A stretch of DNA of 64,000 nucleotides from a virus. The DNA lies in IMG/VR virus record IMGVR_UViG_3300027734_000046, positions 1-64,000 of that record. The stretch is one strand, 5' to 3'. The notes below the pieces were generated by a model. The model did no database searches. It was not told the origin of the DNA and worked only from the letters and a program-made list of their open reading frames with translations. Below, piece by piece: positions 53,197-62,128 of this stretch (the stretch's first letter is position 1; each line of letters opens with the position of its first letter). The position numbers and the translations under genes are program-made.

Positions 53197-53211
53197 AAGA
53201 AAATAACAAAT

Positions 53212-54360
53212 ATGTCAGTTAGCTCAGAAGACCGTGAAAGATTATTCACACAATTTAGACATTCAGTTGGCGCACCTATTCGTCAAATAGAAATGACAGA
53301 CGACCAACTGTGTACCTTATTGGACATAGCCGTAGAGGATTATGCCCAATATGTTCAAGAATGGCTCGTAGAACATCAATGGTTATCAATACTTGGTAAA
53401 AACATCGATACAATCGATATGGCATTTGCTCTTAGCGTTAGGTCATTTGATTTTGTAACACAATATACATACGCGTACTCAAAACAAGTTGGACTACAAG
53501 CAGCTGGTCCATGGGAATTAAAAAAGGATTATGTTGAACTTGAAGAAGGTAGACAAGTATATCAAATTCCTGCAAACAGAGAAATAAACGAAGTTCTTTG
53601 GTTAACACCAACAGCCATTAGCCAAGCACTATTAGCAAACTATGGTGGTATTGACTACGGTTTTGGTGGTGGTTTTGCACAAATGGGTGGAGGATACGGC
53701 ACAGCTGGTACAGGTACTGGTGGCGGTAGAAGCGGATACTATATATCCCCAGCTTTTGATATATTATTAACAGCTTCGGATATGAATCTTAAAAATAGAA
53801 TTGTAAGAAGCGAATTAGTATATAAAATAACCGCTGGCCCTAATGGTACAAAATTATTACATCTCCTAAGTACACCTGGCTCAAGACTATCATTTGGTCA
53901 AGGTATTGGTGGTGTCGGAAACTCAATTAACTTATCTGGTTGTCAAGTATGGTATCACTATTATGATACAGATGGCGCAAACGTAGACGAATGCAGAAGA
54001 GACAATCCAGATATCATTAAATTACCAAACGAAGTACCACTTTCAAAATTAGATTATTCAACATTTAACGAACCAACTAAAACTCTTATCAGACAATTAT
54101 TTATTGCTGAAGCAAAGAGAGCGCTAGGTAGAGTAAGAGGTAAGTTTGGCGGTATTGTAGGTCCACCAGAGGCAGAAAGAACAATGGACTATGAAACACT
54201 TATTAGTGAAGGTAACGACGAAAGAAAGGCTGTTTTAGAAAGGCTGGACGCAAGACTTGATAGACTTTCATCTACAAAACAACTTGAAAGAGCTGCAAAT
54301 GAGTCAGAGTTTTTAAATAAACAATTAAAATATAGACCACTAGGTTTCTGGGTGTATTAA
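53212..54360 (+). CDS. Neck protein, T4 gp13-like
   Basis: The 382-residue protein (T4 gp13 is 309) starts with RLFTQFRHSVGAPIRQIEMTDDQLCTLLDIAVEDYAQYVQEW. This matches the N-terminal pattern of gp13-type neck proteins: a K/R-LGAP-I turn, an acidic DDQ, then a long helix. A Gly-rich loop at about 155-185 is an insertion. The C-terminal segment (AKRALGRVRGKFGGIVGPPEAERTMDYETLISEG, then a long helix and RPLGFW) fits the conserved end. It joins portal and tail at the neck. The gene is on the opposite strand from the gp14- and gp15-like genes and converges with the polymerase gene. Assignment is by pattern. Confidence 0.6.
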   Translation: MSVSSEDRERLFTQFRHSVGAPIRQIEMTDDQLCTLLDIAVEDYAQYVQEWLVEHQWLSILGKNIDTIDMAFALSVRSFDFVTQYTYAYSKQVGLQAAGPWELKKDYVELEEGRQVYQIPANREINEVLWLTPTAISQALLANYGGIDYGFGGGFAQMGGGYGTAGTGTGGGRSGYYISPAFDILLTASDMNLKNRIVRSELVYKITAGPNGTKLLHLLSTPGSRLSFGQGIGGVGNSINLSGCQVWYHYYDTDGANVDECRRDNPDIIKLPNEVPLSKLDYSTFNEPTKTLIRQLFIAEAKRALGRVRGKFGGIVGPPEAERTMDYETLISEGNDERKAVLERLDARLDRLSSTKQLERAANESEFLNKQLKYRPLGFWVY

Positions 54361-54366
54361 AATATT

Positions 54367-54389
54367 AATGGGAGGCAATGCCTCCCATT
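54367..54389. terminator. Bidirectional terminator between gp13-like and polymerase genes
   Basis: A perfect 9-bp stem (AATGGGAGG with CCTCCCATT) with a 5-base loop lies between two convergent genes. It has T runs on the plus strand and shorter AT runs on the minus side. It serves both. Confidence 0.88.
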
Positions 54390-54394
54390 TTTTA

Positions 54395-57300
54395 TTAAAA
54401 GTTCCATTCATCATCTTCTATTTCATCTCTTTCTGTTTTTAGGCTTTCCATCAGCACTTTAACATAATCAACCTCAGCAGCTGGCTCGGTATCAGGTGTA
54501 AAACTTTTCGTTTCGATTTCAAAATGAATCCTTTCAAGTTCTGGAATAAATTCATCTGTAACATCTAATTCTTCGGTATCGTCTTCTTCGTCTTCTTCGT
54601 CACCATCATCATCCTCTTCAGTTTCTTTCTTTTGTTTAACGGGTTTTAATTTTAACTGTGTTTCAATCGGTGCTATATTTTCTTTTAATGAAAGGATATC
54701 TTCACTAGACAATTGTTCGCCACCCAAACCTATTTCTATCGATTGCTCCGATTTGTATTCCAACCATAATTCGTATCTATTATCAGAATGTTTGTTGGTG
54801 TTTTTATACCAATAACTTCTTTCAATCGCCTCATTCTCATATTTAAACATTTCATTAACATGGTATAATTGAGCACCCCATTTTCTAGAAATAAAATATC
54901 CACCCTCATTAACCGTTGCGATGATTAATATCTCTTTTGGTAGAATTAACTTTTCGGAAACATCATCTAATTCATTAATTTCCATTTGTTTAAAGATACT
55001 ATCTAATCTATCTAATTCAAACTTAATACCATTTTCTCTTTCAATAATCATTCTTTGACGATAGTCATCTCTAGTTGCGTACCAATCATTTTCATCCATA
55101 TTATTTGGTACTTTATTAACAGAATCCCAGAATCTTATTTCTTTATCTTCCATTGTCATAAGTTCTTCGTAGGTATCTTGGTCTGTTGGTTTATTTGGCA
55201 TACCTGATACAAGCGTACATTGCTCTTCCGTGAATATATTTTTATCTGTTAACTTTTCAAGTTTAGTTTTCTTATCCTTTTTAATTGTCAATAATATCCT
55301 ATCTCTAATATCAGAATGAAAACAAACTAATAGTGGTTTAACTTTTTTATTAAATGATTCCAAATATTTTGCAACATTATAATCATCAGTTAACAATCCA
55401 GATTCAATCTGTTCAATTTGTGAATTGATTTCGTTTATTTTATCTTCATCAGCAACACCTACCAATAACTTTTTAAGTGTTTCAATCTCTTTAATCATTT
55501 CTAGGTTTGAATCAACAACTAATGTGTCAATTAATTGACAATTGATTTGTATTTCCGTTTCAAACTTAGGGTAATGACCATTAGCATTAAAATACGTTTC
55601 CAATTCTTTTTTTGTCATCTTAGACTTATTCAAAGTCTTTATATCACCCTGCGTTTTACCCTTACCTGTATTAACATAATAAATTGTATCACCAAGATTA
55701 ACATTTAAATCATGTTTAAGTGCCAATTCCATGTGCGCCTGTTTAGGCATTGGATTGCCAGCTTTATTTTTCTTATTCGCTTTAGCCTTATATTCAGAAA
55801 TAGAACATTTAACTTTTGATTTAGATGCAATTTTAACTAGCGGTATGTTGAAGTTATAAATCTTATCTACATAGTCATGATAATGGGTGATGAATTCCTT
55901 ACCCTTACCATCAAGCAATAACCTAATCGCCTTATCTAAAAAATCTTCGATATATACAGGCATCTTTTTAGACTTGATAGAGTTACCAACAAACTTAATT
56001 TTACCACCTATATCATTTGCGTAGTTCTTTCTAGAAAAGTTAATCGTTGAATTACAAATATCATCAATATCTAAACCCATCCTACCAATCATATAATTTT
56101 CATTAAACTCGGCCAACACTGCCTCTAACCCAACTAATTCAACACCAGCATTTTTTTCTGTTTTCCAATGTGAGCCCCTAGCTAAATATTTAATATCATT
56201 AATATTATCAGGGAACGAAAAGTTGAAACCATCCGTATCACCAACAAGCGCTTTAAAACCATATTTCTCACTAAAATGCCTAACCATCAATCTAAGATAC
56301 TGACGACCACGACAAGTAGTTTCTTCTGCACAGTTTGTATCACCCCAGTTAAAAATATACGGGGCACCATAAGCACCGAACCAAGAGTTAGCTAATATCT
56401 TTAACGGCAATTGTTTTTTGTCATAAAGACCAGCCAAAGCTTTGTGTTTTTTGATTTCTTTTGTATGGTTTTCCAAACCATCACCGAGAGTGTTTTCAAT
56501 AAGTTTTCGAAGCCCTTTAACAATATCTTTTTCTTCTGACGTAAGAAATTTAAACTTATCACGGGTATCAACAATGTATGTTAACAACCCTTCCATAACA
56601 CCACTAATATCTAAATCTGGAAAAATACCCCATGTTATCTCTGTTTTAGGATAAAGAGCAGCATAATCAAGTTTAACAACATTCCTAGCATAACCCACTT
56701 CAAGCAACCTAGAAAGACCACCAGTAAATTCTCTTTTTGGTTCAGTCTCTGGAATTGCCAATTCATTTTCATATGACCAAGCGGCCATGATTAATTTCCA
56801 CTGACTAGCGGTACCCATAGTAGAACTTCTACTATATGTTGTTGGTAACAGTTTAGAAATCAAAAATGCGGCCTGATTAAATATATTATCAATCTGCTCC
56901 GTTTCCCAAAGGTCATCTAATAGATATCTCTTAACAATATAATCACCACCAACCTCTTCATACCCTTCTTTTAACGGCATTCTATCTGATATCTTGTAAT
57001 AATCTCCGTTGGTATCGTTTAATGCGTATTTGCTTTCTTTGTCAGACCATGTTGAATGTATTTTATCACCAGCGACGTATACCCGATTTGGTTTTGCAAC
57101 ATCAGAATATTTTGTGATGTACTTTAACCCCCAACTTTTAATATCTGAATTAATAGCCTGTGCTCTACGAACAGAGTGAGCAATATCGATGATATTATAA
57201 CCCCACATGTACGTTTGTTCAAAAGTCTCTTGCTCATTACCTAGCTTAAGCATTGCAGGTTTTCTTTTCAGTGGGGTTTCCCCGTCCAGCGTTATCGCAA

Positions 57301-58087
57301 TATCATTTGCCGATATATACAATCTTTTGCAGGTATCAATAATAAATTTCCAGTCAAAAGACTCTGAGTTATAACCACTAATGATGTCGGGTTTAAGATG
57401 ATTAATAACTTTAAAAAAAGTTTTTAAATTTTTTCTTTCTGAATCTCTTCTTTCTTTATGTGTATCACCAGTTGTTTCTAACACGTATTCAAAACCCCTA
57501 TTGTCTTTCATTCCTATTTGGAATATTGCATTTTTAGAACCCAACAACCCCTCTGTCTCCAAGTCAAATTGAAAACGATGTAGGTCATTATAATCTTCCA
57601 TACCCTTAAACAACCTAATACCTGATTGAATCATAAATTGTTCAACAGGTGAGAACATGAAAAATAGTTTTGAATATTTTTTATCAAAAACATCAATACC
57701 ACCCTCCTTAAAAAATTGTATTAAATTATTATAAGACCCCTTACATTGAGCAATGTATTTATATCCGTTTTCTAATCTTTGGGGTACATCACCATTATCG
57801 TGGTGTGTTCTAAGGGCTTTTATCTTGATATTGTGCTTTTCTCTAGCCGCGATAATTTTACTTCTCTTGCCCTCATACATTATTTCCGTAACATCATGTT
57901 TAAACCATAAAAACGGTTGGAACTTATGTTTCTCTATTTTTTTACCCTCATCAGGGTCGTTTATAATAAGGTGTACAAATGGCTGATTGTAACTAGCTTC
58001 GATACTTACAACGTATTTTTTAGGGTTACTACCATGTAAAAAATTCTCAATAACTTCAGGGTCTACCTTCTTTTTATTATCACTCAT
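54395..58087 (-). CDS. Family B DNA polymerase, T4 gp43-like
   Basis: Replicative polymerase with proofreading; 1230 residues against 898 in T4. Exonuclease motifs: FQFDLETEG (Exo I, D175 and E177) and SGYNSESFDWKF (Exo II, 237-248). Polymerase motifs: LDYAALYPK (motif A, about 473-481), ANSWFGAYGAP (motif B) and VGDTDGFNFSF (motif C, about 612). Motif C keeps both catalytic Asp, but the usual YGDTDS is VGDTDG. The C-terminus carries a long acidic linker (DDDGDEEDEEDD) and ends DEIEDDEWNF, which could bind the sliding clamp. It has its own host-type promoters, and a strong terminator separates it from the gp13-like gene. Confidence 0.88.
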   Translation of the reverse strand: MSDNKKKVDPEVIENFLHGSNPKKYVVSIEASYNQPFVHLIINDPDEGKKIEKHKFQPFLWFKHDVTEIMYEGKRSKIIAAREKHNIKIKALRTHHDNGDVPQRLENGYKYIAQCKGSYNNLIQFFKEGGIDVFDKKYSKLFFMFSPVEQFMIQSGIRLFKGMEDYNDLHRFQFDLETEGLLGSKNAIFQIGMKDNRGFEYVLETTGDTHKERRDSERKNLKTFFKVINHLKPDIISGYNSESFDWKFIIDTCKRLYISANDIAITLDGETPLKRKPAMLKLGNEQETFEQTYMWGYNIIDIAHSVRRAQAINSDIKSWGLKYITKYSDVAKPNRVYVAGDKIHSTWSDKESKYALNDTNGDYYKISDRMPLKEGYEEVGGDYIVKRYLLDDLWETEQIDNIFNQAAFLISKLLPTTYSRSSTMGTASQWKLIMAAWSYENELAIPETEPKREFTGGLSRLLEVGYARNVVKLDYAALYPKTEITWGIFPDLDISGVMEGLLTYIVDTRDKFKFLTSEEKDIVKGLRKLIENTLGDGLENHTKEIKKHKALAGLYDKKQLPLKILANSWFGAYGAPYIFNWGDTNCAEETTCRGRQYLRLMVRHFSEKYGFKALVGDTDGFNFSFPDNINDIKYLARGSHWKTEKNAGVELVGLEAVLAEFNENYMIGRMGLDIDDICNSTINFSRKNYANDIGGKIKFVGNSIKSKKMPVYIEDFLDKAIRLLLDGKGKEFITHYHDYVDKIYNFNIPLVKIASKSKVKCSISEYKAKANKKNKAGNPMPKQAHMELALKHDLNVNLGDTIYYVNTGKGKTQGDIKTLNKSKMTKKELETYFNANGHYPKFETEIQINCQLIDTLVVDSNLEMIKEIETLKKLLVGVADEDKINEINSQIEQIESGLLTDDYNVAKYLESFNKKVKPLLVCFHSDIRDRILLTIKKDKKTKLEKLTDKNIFTEEQCTLVSGMPNKPTDQDTYEELMTMEDKEIRFWDSVNKVPNNMDENDWYATRDDYRQRMIIERENGIKFELDRLDSIFKQMEINELDDVSEKLILPKEILIIATVNEGGYFISRKWGAQLYHVNEMFKYENEAIERSYWYKNTNKHSDNRYELWLEYKSEQSIEIGLGGEQLSSEDILSLKENIAPIETQLKLKPVKQKKETEEDDDGDEEDEEDDTEELDVTDEFIPELERIHFEIETKSFTPDTEPAAEVDYVKVLMESLKTERDEIEDDEWNF

Positions 58088-58102
58088 TATAAAATATTTT
58101 TA

Positions 58103-58133
58103 CAAATATACAAAGGATATTACACCAAAACAA
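58103..58133 (-). promoter_or_regulatory. Bacteroidota-type promoter of the DNA polymerase gene
   Basis: TTTG (TTG at 58133-58131), 20 bases, TATATTTG (58110-58103) on the minus strand. The ATG is at 58087, leaving a leader of about 10 bases. Confidence 0.8.
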
Positions 58134-58153
58134 ATTATTTGGGATAAAAAAAT

Positions 58154-58176
58154 TTGAGCCCTTATGTAGGGCTCAA
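58154..58176 (-). terminator. Terminator of the ArdC-like gene
   Basis: A perfect 9-bp stem (TTGAGCCCT with AGGGCTCAA) with a 5-base loop, followed by a T run on the minus strand, 20 bases past the ArdC-like stop codon. A promoter box abuts its upstream arm. Confidence 0.85.
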
Positions 58177-58207
58177 CAAATATACGAAATATTTTTTAAA
58201 GATACAA
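58177..58207 (-). promoter_or_regulatory. Second Bacteroidota-type promoter upstream of polymerase, abutting a terminator
   Basis: TTG (58207-58205, inside the last codons of the ArdC-like gene), 20 bases, TATATTTG (58184-58177). The expected start of transcription falls within the following hairpin. Confidence 0.65.
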
Positions 58208-59437
58208 ATCAAATCCCTCGTCAACATCATTTTTTTCGGATGAATTTTGTGCGGCAACTTTATCAATTTCATCGATGATAAATTTAGCAACATCAGAAAT
58301 AACTTTTATGTTTGCTAAAATTTTTTCTTTATTAGCTTTCCATAACGCTAGGTATGTTGTTTGATGAGTAACTGGCAATCCATAATGTTTCATTACAATA
58401 TATGCAACACTTTCTGCTTGTAATTCTTTAATTGCACTATCATATTTAACCTCATCACCTTGATAGTATATTGATGATTTTTTCCAATGCATTAATTCGT
58501 GTGCTAATTCATGTATAAGTGTTGACACTTCACCAGCACCCTCAACTTCAGATGACATATTAATATGATTACCAGCGGAATAACCTTTCTCACCAGCTTT
58601 TGCATCACCCTTAGTTAATTTAACCCCCATAACATCAAGAATTTCTGATAAGTATTTATATAATTCTTTTGTTCTTTCGGTTGGTTCACTATCTTGAAAC
58701 CATTTTGGTGTTTCAGGAACATCACCTCTTTCGTCAATTGCCTCTGTATCAGAAATATCAAATACGTATACAGGCATAAACCTAACTGGCATACCCTTTT
58801 TAACTTCGTTATCTAATTGTGTATCATTAACTTGGGTATCATCTTTTGCTGTTTTTGACATAACAGGTGCAAATATCATAATTCCTTTTGCACCTTTTTT
58901 AACCCTTCTAAATTTCTTTTCCCATTGTCTAAAACCAGCAACTTTTTTTGCGTCTGGTTTTTGAATCCATATAAGTAATGTGTTATAAAAACTATGACCT
59001 CTAAACCCAGCAAAAAATGTAAGATATCTTTTAATCTCAGCGGTCATTGCTTTTTCATCGGTGGCATTTGCTAAATCTTGAACATACATGTTGATTTTAT
59101 CCATAAGATTTCCCTTACCTTTAAAATCTTCTGAATTAGAAACAAATTCTTCTAAGTTTTCAAGTTTATCAATAAATTCACCTGACTTATTAATATCAGA
59201 CAAAACTTTTTTAGCGTTTTCAAAATTATCCATATCTGTCACCCAAACTGGTGCGGGATAATTAGCACTTGGGCCCCATTTAAAACCAGAAGCTTTAAGT
59301 GTTTCTTTATTTCTAAATGTTTCTTGTGATGCTTTTTTTGCGTCAACCTCATTTGATTGAACAACCAGCATATTTTTATCTTTATCAGCCTTAAGTATCA
59401 ATGCTTCATCAAGCATTTTTTTTATTAAATCTATCAT
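58196..59437 (-). CDS. ArdC-like antirestriction protein with zinc metallopeptidase domain
   Basis: The 413-residue protein has an N-terminal segment (about 25-85) containing LKASGFKWGPS and an ArdC-type ssDNA-binding domain (about 110-225), with FRGHSFYNTLLIWIQKP, VAGFRQWEKKFRRVKKGAKGIMIFAP and the conserved YVFDISDT. An ImmA/IrrE-like metallopeptidase domain follows, with STLIHELAHELMHW (HELAH at 309-313) and a third metal ligand probably at E342 in ELQAES. ArdC-family proteins protect incoming DNA from restriction. In a lytic phage the natural role is defence evasion early after entry, although its late-type element suggests it could also be packaged. Family confidence is high. Confidence 0.82.
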   Translation of the reverse strand: MIDLIKKMLDEALILKADKDKNMLVVQSNEVDAKKASQETFRNKETLKASGFKWGPSANYPAPVWVTDMDNFENAKKVLSDINKSGEFIDKLENLEEFVSNSEDFKGKGNLMDKINMYVQDLANATDEKAMTAEIKRYLTFFAGFRGHSFYNTLLIWIQKPDAKKVAGFRQWEKKFRRVKKGAKGIMIFAPVMSKTAKDDTQVNDTQLDNEVKKGMPVRFMPVYVFDISDTEAIDERGDVPETPKWFQDSEPTERTKELYKYLSEILDVMGVKLTKGDAKAGEKGYSAGNHINMSSEVEGAGEVSTLIHELAHELMHWKKSSIYYQGDEVKYDSAIKELQAESVAYIVMKHYGLPVTHQTTYLALWKANKEKILANIKVISDVAKFIIDEIDKVAAQNSSEKNDVDEGFDLYL

Positions 59438-59454
59438 TTTTTATTTCTTTAATA

Positions 59455-59462
59455 ATAAATAT
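59455..59462 (-). promoter_or_regulatory. Putative late promoter element of the ArdC-like gene
   Basis: Sense-strand ATATTTAT, 17 bases before the ATG. It overlaps the stop region of the adjacent beta-helix gene. Confidence 0.5.
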
Positions 59463-59466
59463 ATTA

Positions 59467-62103
59467 TTATGGGCAAACAACAACGCTGCTACCCTTAATT
59501 GTAACATTAATTGATGAAACCAATCCTTTTGAATCTTTAATAGTACATACATACGTTCCAGCTTTTAACCCTGTATAGCTTGTTGTTGTTGTAAATGCTG
59601 AAGTACCAACTTTATACGTATAAGGCGCTGTTCCACCAGAACCACTTAAAGTTATTGTCCCATCATTTCTAGTTTTACATGTTGTGTTTGTTGATGATAC
59701 CAATACAACATTTGGTGTTGCTGAATATTTGTATAATCCAATATCCATCGTACTAGTTAAAGGTGCACCAGCAAAATCTTTATTAATTCCACTAATCAAT
59801 GAACCATTACCAATACCATAACTCCCAGGCACCAAAGTAAAATCCCAATTTTCAGGATTTGGTGACGTTGTATTTTTAAATATTTGTTGTGAACCAGTAT
59901 AAAGCACTTCTCCTGAATTTAAACTTGCGCCATCTCCGAGTCTAGAAACATTATTAAAACTTGTTCCTTGTCCTGTAGGGAATGTATGTGAAAACCCACC
60001 ATTCACATAATAGATATTGTTTTTTCTTTTTATTCTTGTTCCATTAGAATTTGTGACTCTACTATCAGGATAAATTAATTGTAGTCCAGTCGTACCCCAA
60101 ATAATATTATTTCTCATGTCGATAAGTGTATCGTAATCATTACCATAACATGCTGGACCTGAAAAGAACGCAAACAATCTATCATTATCTGCATTGTTAT
60201 CAAAACCACCATAGTAACCACTTGACGATGGATTGTTTGGTTGACTCCACCTAATACCCTTGGTAGATAATGGCGGGAAAGCCAAAAATTCTACATCAAC
60301 TCCTGTTCTTTGCGGCGCTTTGTCTAGTGTTATTGAATTTACACCTAAAGATGTTACTGTTGCATAATCTCTATCCCCACCAGCAAAATATGGTGGGACC
60401 GCTTTTTCAGGTCCGTACACTGTTGACCCCACTTGAATACCATCCATTCTTGATAAGGATGTTATTTGGTTTGAACCTGATGTAAAGGTACCTGTCGGGT
60501 CAATATTTCCAGTTGTTAAAAAATTCGCACCCCAAAACCACCATTTAAAATCTTGGCCATCACCATACACATCACCACCAAATCCATTACCTGAAAATCT
60601 ACTTTTGTCGTTTTCTACAACTATATTATTCCAAATTCTTATATTATATTGCGCTGCGGCAAAAACATCACCACAAGGTAAATGTAAACTAATAACATCC
60701 AACGAATTTATTATTAAGTTAAATGCAATTGTATCGTTATTCATACCTGAAGTAATATCATCATTGTCTATGCTTCCTGCTTCAATAAAACTACTACAGT
60801 CGATTACTTTATTATATACTATTTTTGAATTTTGTAAATTAAACACGTCTAAAGTTATACCACCCATTCCTTGTGTTGATGAATTTCTACCTGATTTGGC
60901 CCAAGCACCTTTAAAATAATTATAACTAATTTCCAGATTTTTACCATTTAAAGCTTCTATTGCGCCAGCTAATACATCATTAATCCCAAACGTATCAACC
61001 GTACTTTTAAAGTTGGTGAATACATTTTTAGTAATCTTACTATTAAAAGCACTTACTGAACCAATACCGAATGACATATTACTAAAATAACAGTTTTGAA
61101 CTGTAAAATTAAATACACTACCTTTTCTATCACCATAATCTCTGTTAGTGCCCCAAATTGTATCGGTACCATTAACTTTAGTGTCTTGGTATTCACCCAT
61201 TAACATTCCACCGTAACTATACGCAGGATTTTGTTTATCGGCAACAGGAAAACGGGTATCATTAAATTGTAACCCATCTATTATTATATTGCTAACACCA
61301 CCAAATTGTGCAACCCAGTGAGTGGGACCATCTTTATATGGGGATTCAGCCGTTGGAAAAACAAAATTAGGTAATGGCAAAGACTTGTCACCATAACTTG
61401 AAAACACAATCGGTTTTTCAGGTGTTCCACTAGGTGCGGTAAAATCGTCATACGGCCTATCAATATATGAAAAACTCACAAAATTAAAATAACCAAGGGT
61501 ACCATCATATCCGTTTGCAAACATGTCACCTCTTTTAAACAGTATTGAATCACCAGGCAAGAAAGTAACATTTGGACTTGATGTCATATTTTGAAGAGCA
61601 ATCAACGTTTTTTTAGGTGTACTTGGTGATAAACCATCATTATCATCGTTACCTGAAGTACTAAAATAGTATTTTTTATTTGGGCCAGCAGCAAGTGTTG
61701 TAAATGTAAGTTCATTACCATACGAAGTATCAACAGCATTTATAGCAAACGCTCTGATATAATAAGTTGTTGATGGTAATAATGGCATAATTCCACCACC
61801 ACCATCTGGATAATTCGGTGGTATAACGGCAACAAAATGATTAACATAAGGACCAGTACCTGTAGAAGGATAACCTAGTCTATAGTATTTAACATAAGGG
61901 CTTAATTTTGGATTTGGAGAAGTACTCCAAACAACACCTCTTTTTGTTACTGGAGAACCCCCATCACTTGTTACATTACCACCACTTTCTGCTCTAAGTG
62001 CCTCAATACGACTTATCGCATTAGTTGTAACCGTTGGCGCTGTTTGACTAAAACCAAAAATCGTTAATAAACTTAACGTTAATACTAGTAATACTTTTTT
62101 CAT
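59467..62103 (-). CDS. Secreted right-handed beta-helix protein with SprB repeat
   Basis: The 878-residue protein has a clear Sec signal peptide: MKKVLLVLTLSLLTIFGFSQ, cleavage expected before TAP. Next comes an Ig/FnIII-like domain (about 22-135), with RGVVWSTSPNP and TTYYIRAFAINA. A long parallel beta-helix (about 140-790) has repeated short strands such as GGVSNIIIDGLQFN and NLEISYNYFKGAW; the N-terminal KYYFSTSGNDDNDGLSP is typical of pectate-lyase-fold proteins. A C-terminal SprB repeat (about 800-872) reads TTCKTRNDGTITLSGSGG, then APYTYKVG and AGTYVCTIKDSKG. Such architecture belongs to surface proteins of Flavobacteria. It sits in an appendage operon, so it could be a depolymerase or an exported protein that alters the host surface. 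Confidence 0.8.
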   Translation of the reverse strand: MKKVLLVLTLSLLTIFGFSQTAPTVTTNAISRIEALRAESGGNVTSDGGSPVTKRGVVWSTSPNPKLSPYVKYYRLGYPSTGTGPYVNHFVAVIPPNYPDGGGGIMPLLPSTTYYIRAFAINAVDTSYGNELTFTTLAAGPNKKYYFSTSGNDDNDGLSPSTPKKTLIALQNMTSSPNVTFLPGDSILFKRGDMFANGYDGTLGYFNFVSFSYIDRPYDDFTAPSGTPEKPIVFSSYGDKSLPLPNFVFPTAESPYKDGPTHWVAQFGGVSNIIIDGLQFNDTRFPVADKQNPAYSYGGMLMGEYQDTKVNGTDTIWGTNRDYGDRKGSVFNFTVQNCYFSNMSFGIGSVSAFNSKITKNVFTNFKSTVDTFGINDVLAGAIEALNGKNLEISYNYFKGAWAKSGRNSSTQGMGGITLDVFNLQNSKIVYNKVIDCSSFIEAGSIDNDDITSGMNNDTIAFNLIINSLDVISLHLPCGDVFAAAQYNIRIWNNIVVENDKSRFSGNGFGGDVYGDGQDFKWWFWGANFLTTGNIDPTGTFTSGSNQITSLSRMDGIQVGSTVYGPEKAVPPYFAGGDRDYATVTSLGVNSITLDKAPQRTGVDVEFLAFPPLSTKGIRWSQPNNPSSSGYYGGFDNNADNDRLFAFFSGPACYGNDYDTLIDMRNNIIWGTTGLQLIYPDSRVTNSNGTRIKRKNNIYYVNGGFSHTFPTGQGTSFNNVSRLGDGASLNSGEVLYTGSQQIFKNTTSPNPENWDFTLVPGSYGIGNGSLISGINKDFAGAPLTSTMDIGLYKYSATPNVVLVSSTNTTCKTRNDGTITLSGSGGTAPYTYKVGTSAFTTTTSYTGLKAGTYVCTIKDSKGLVSSINVTIKGSSVVVCP

Positions 62104-62128
62104 TTTTTTTATTTTTTTAATTTTTTAT

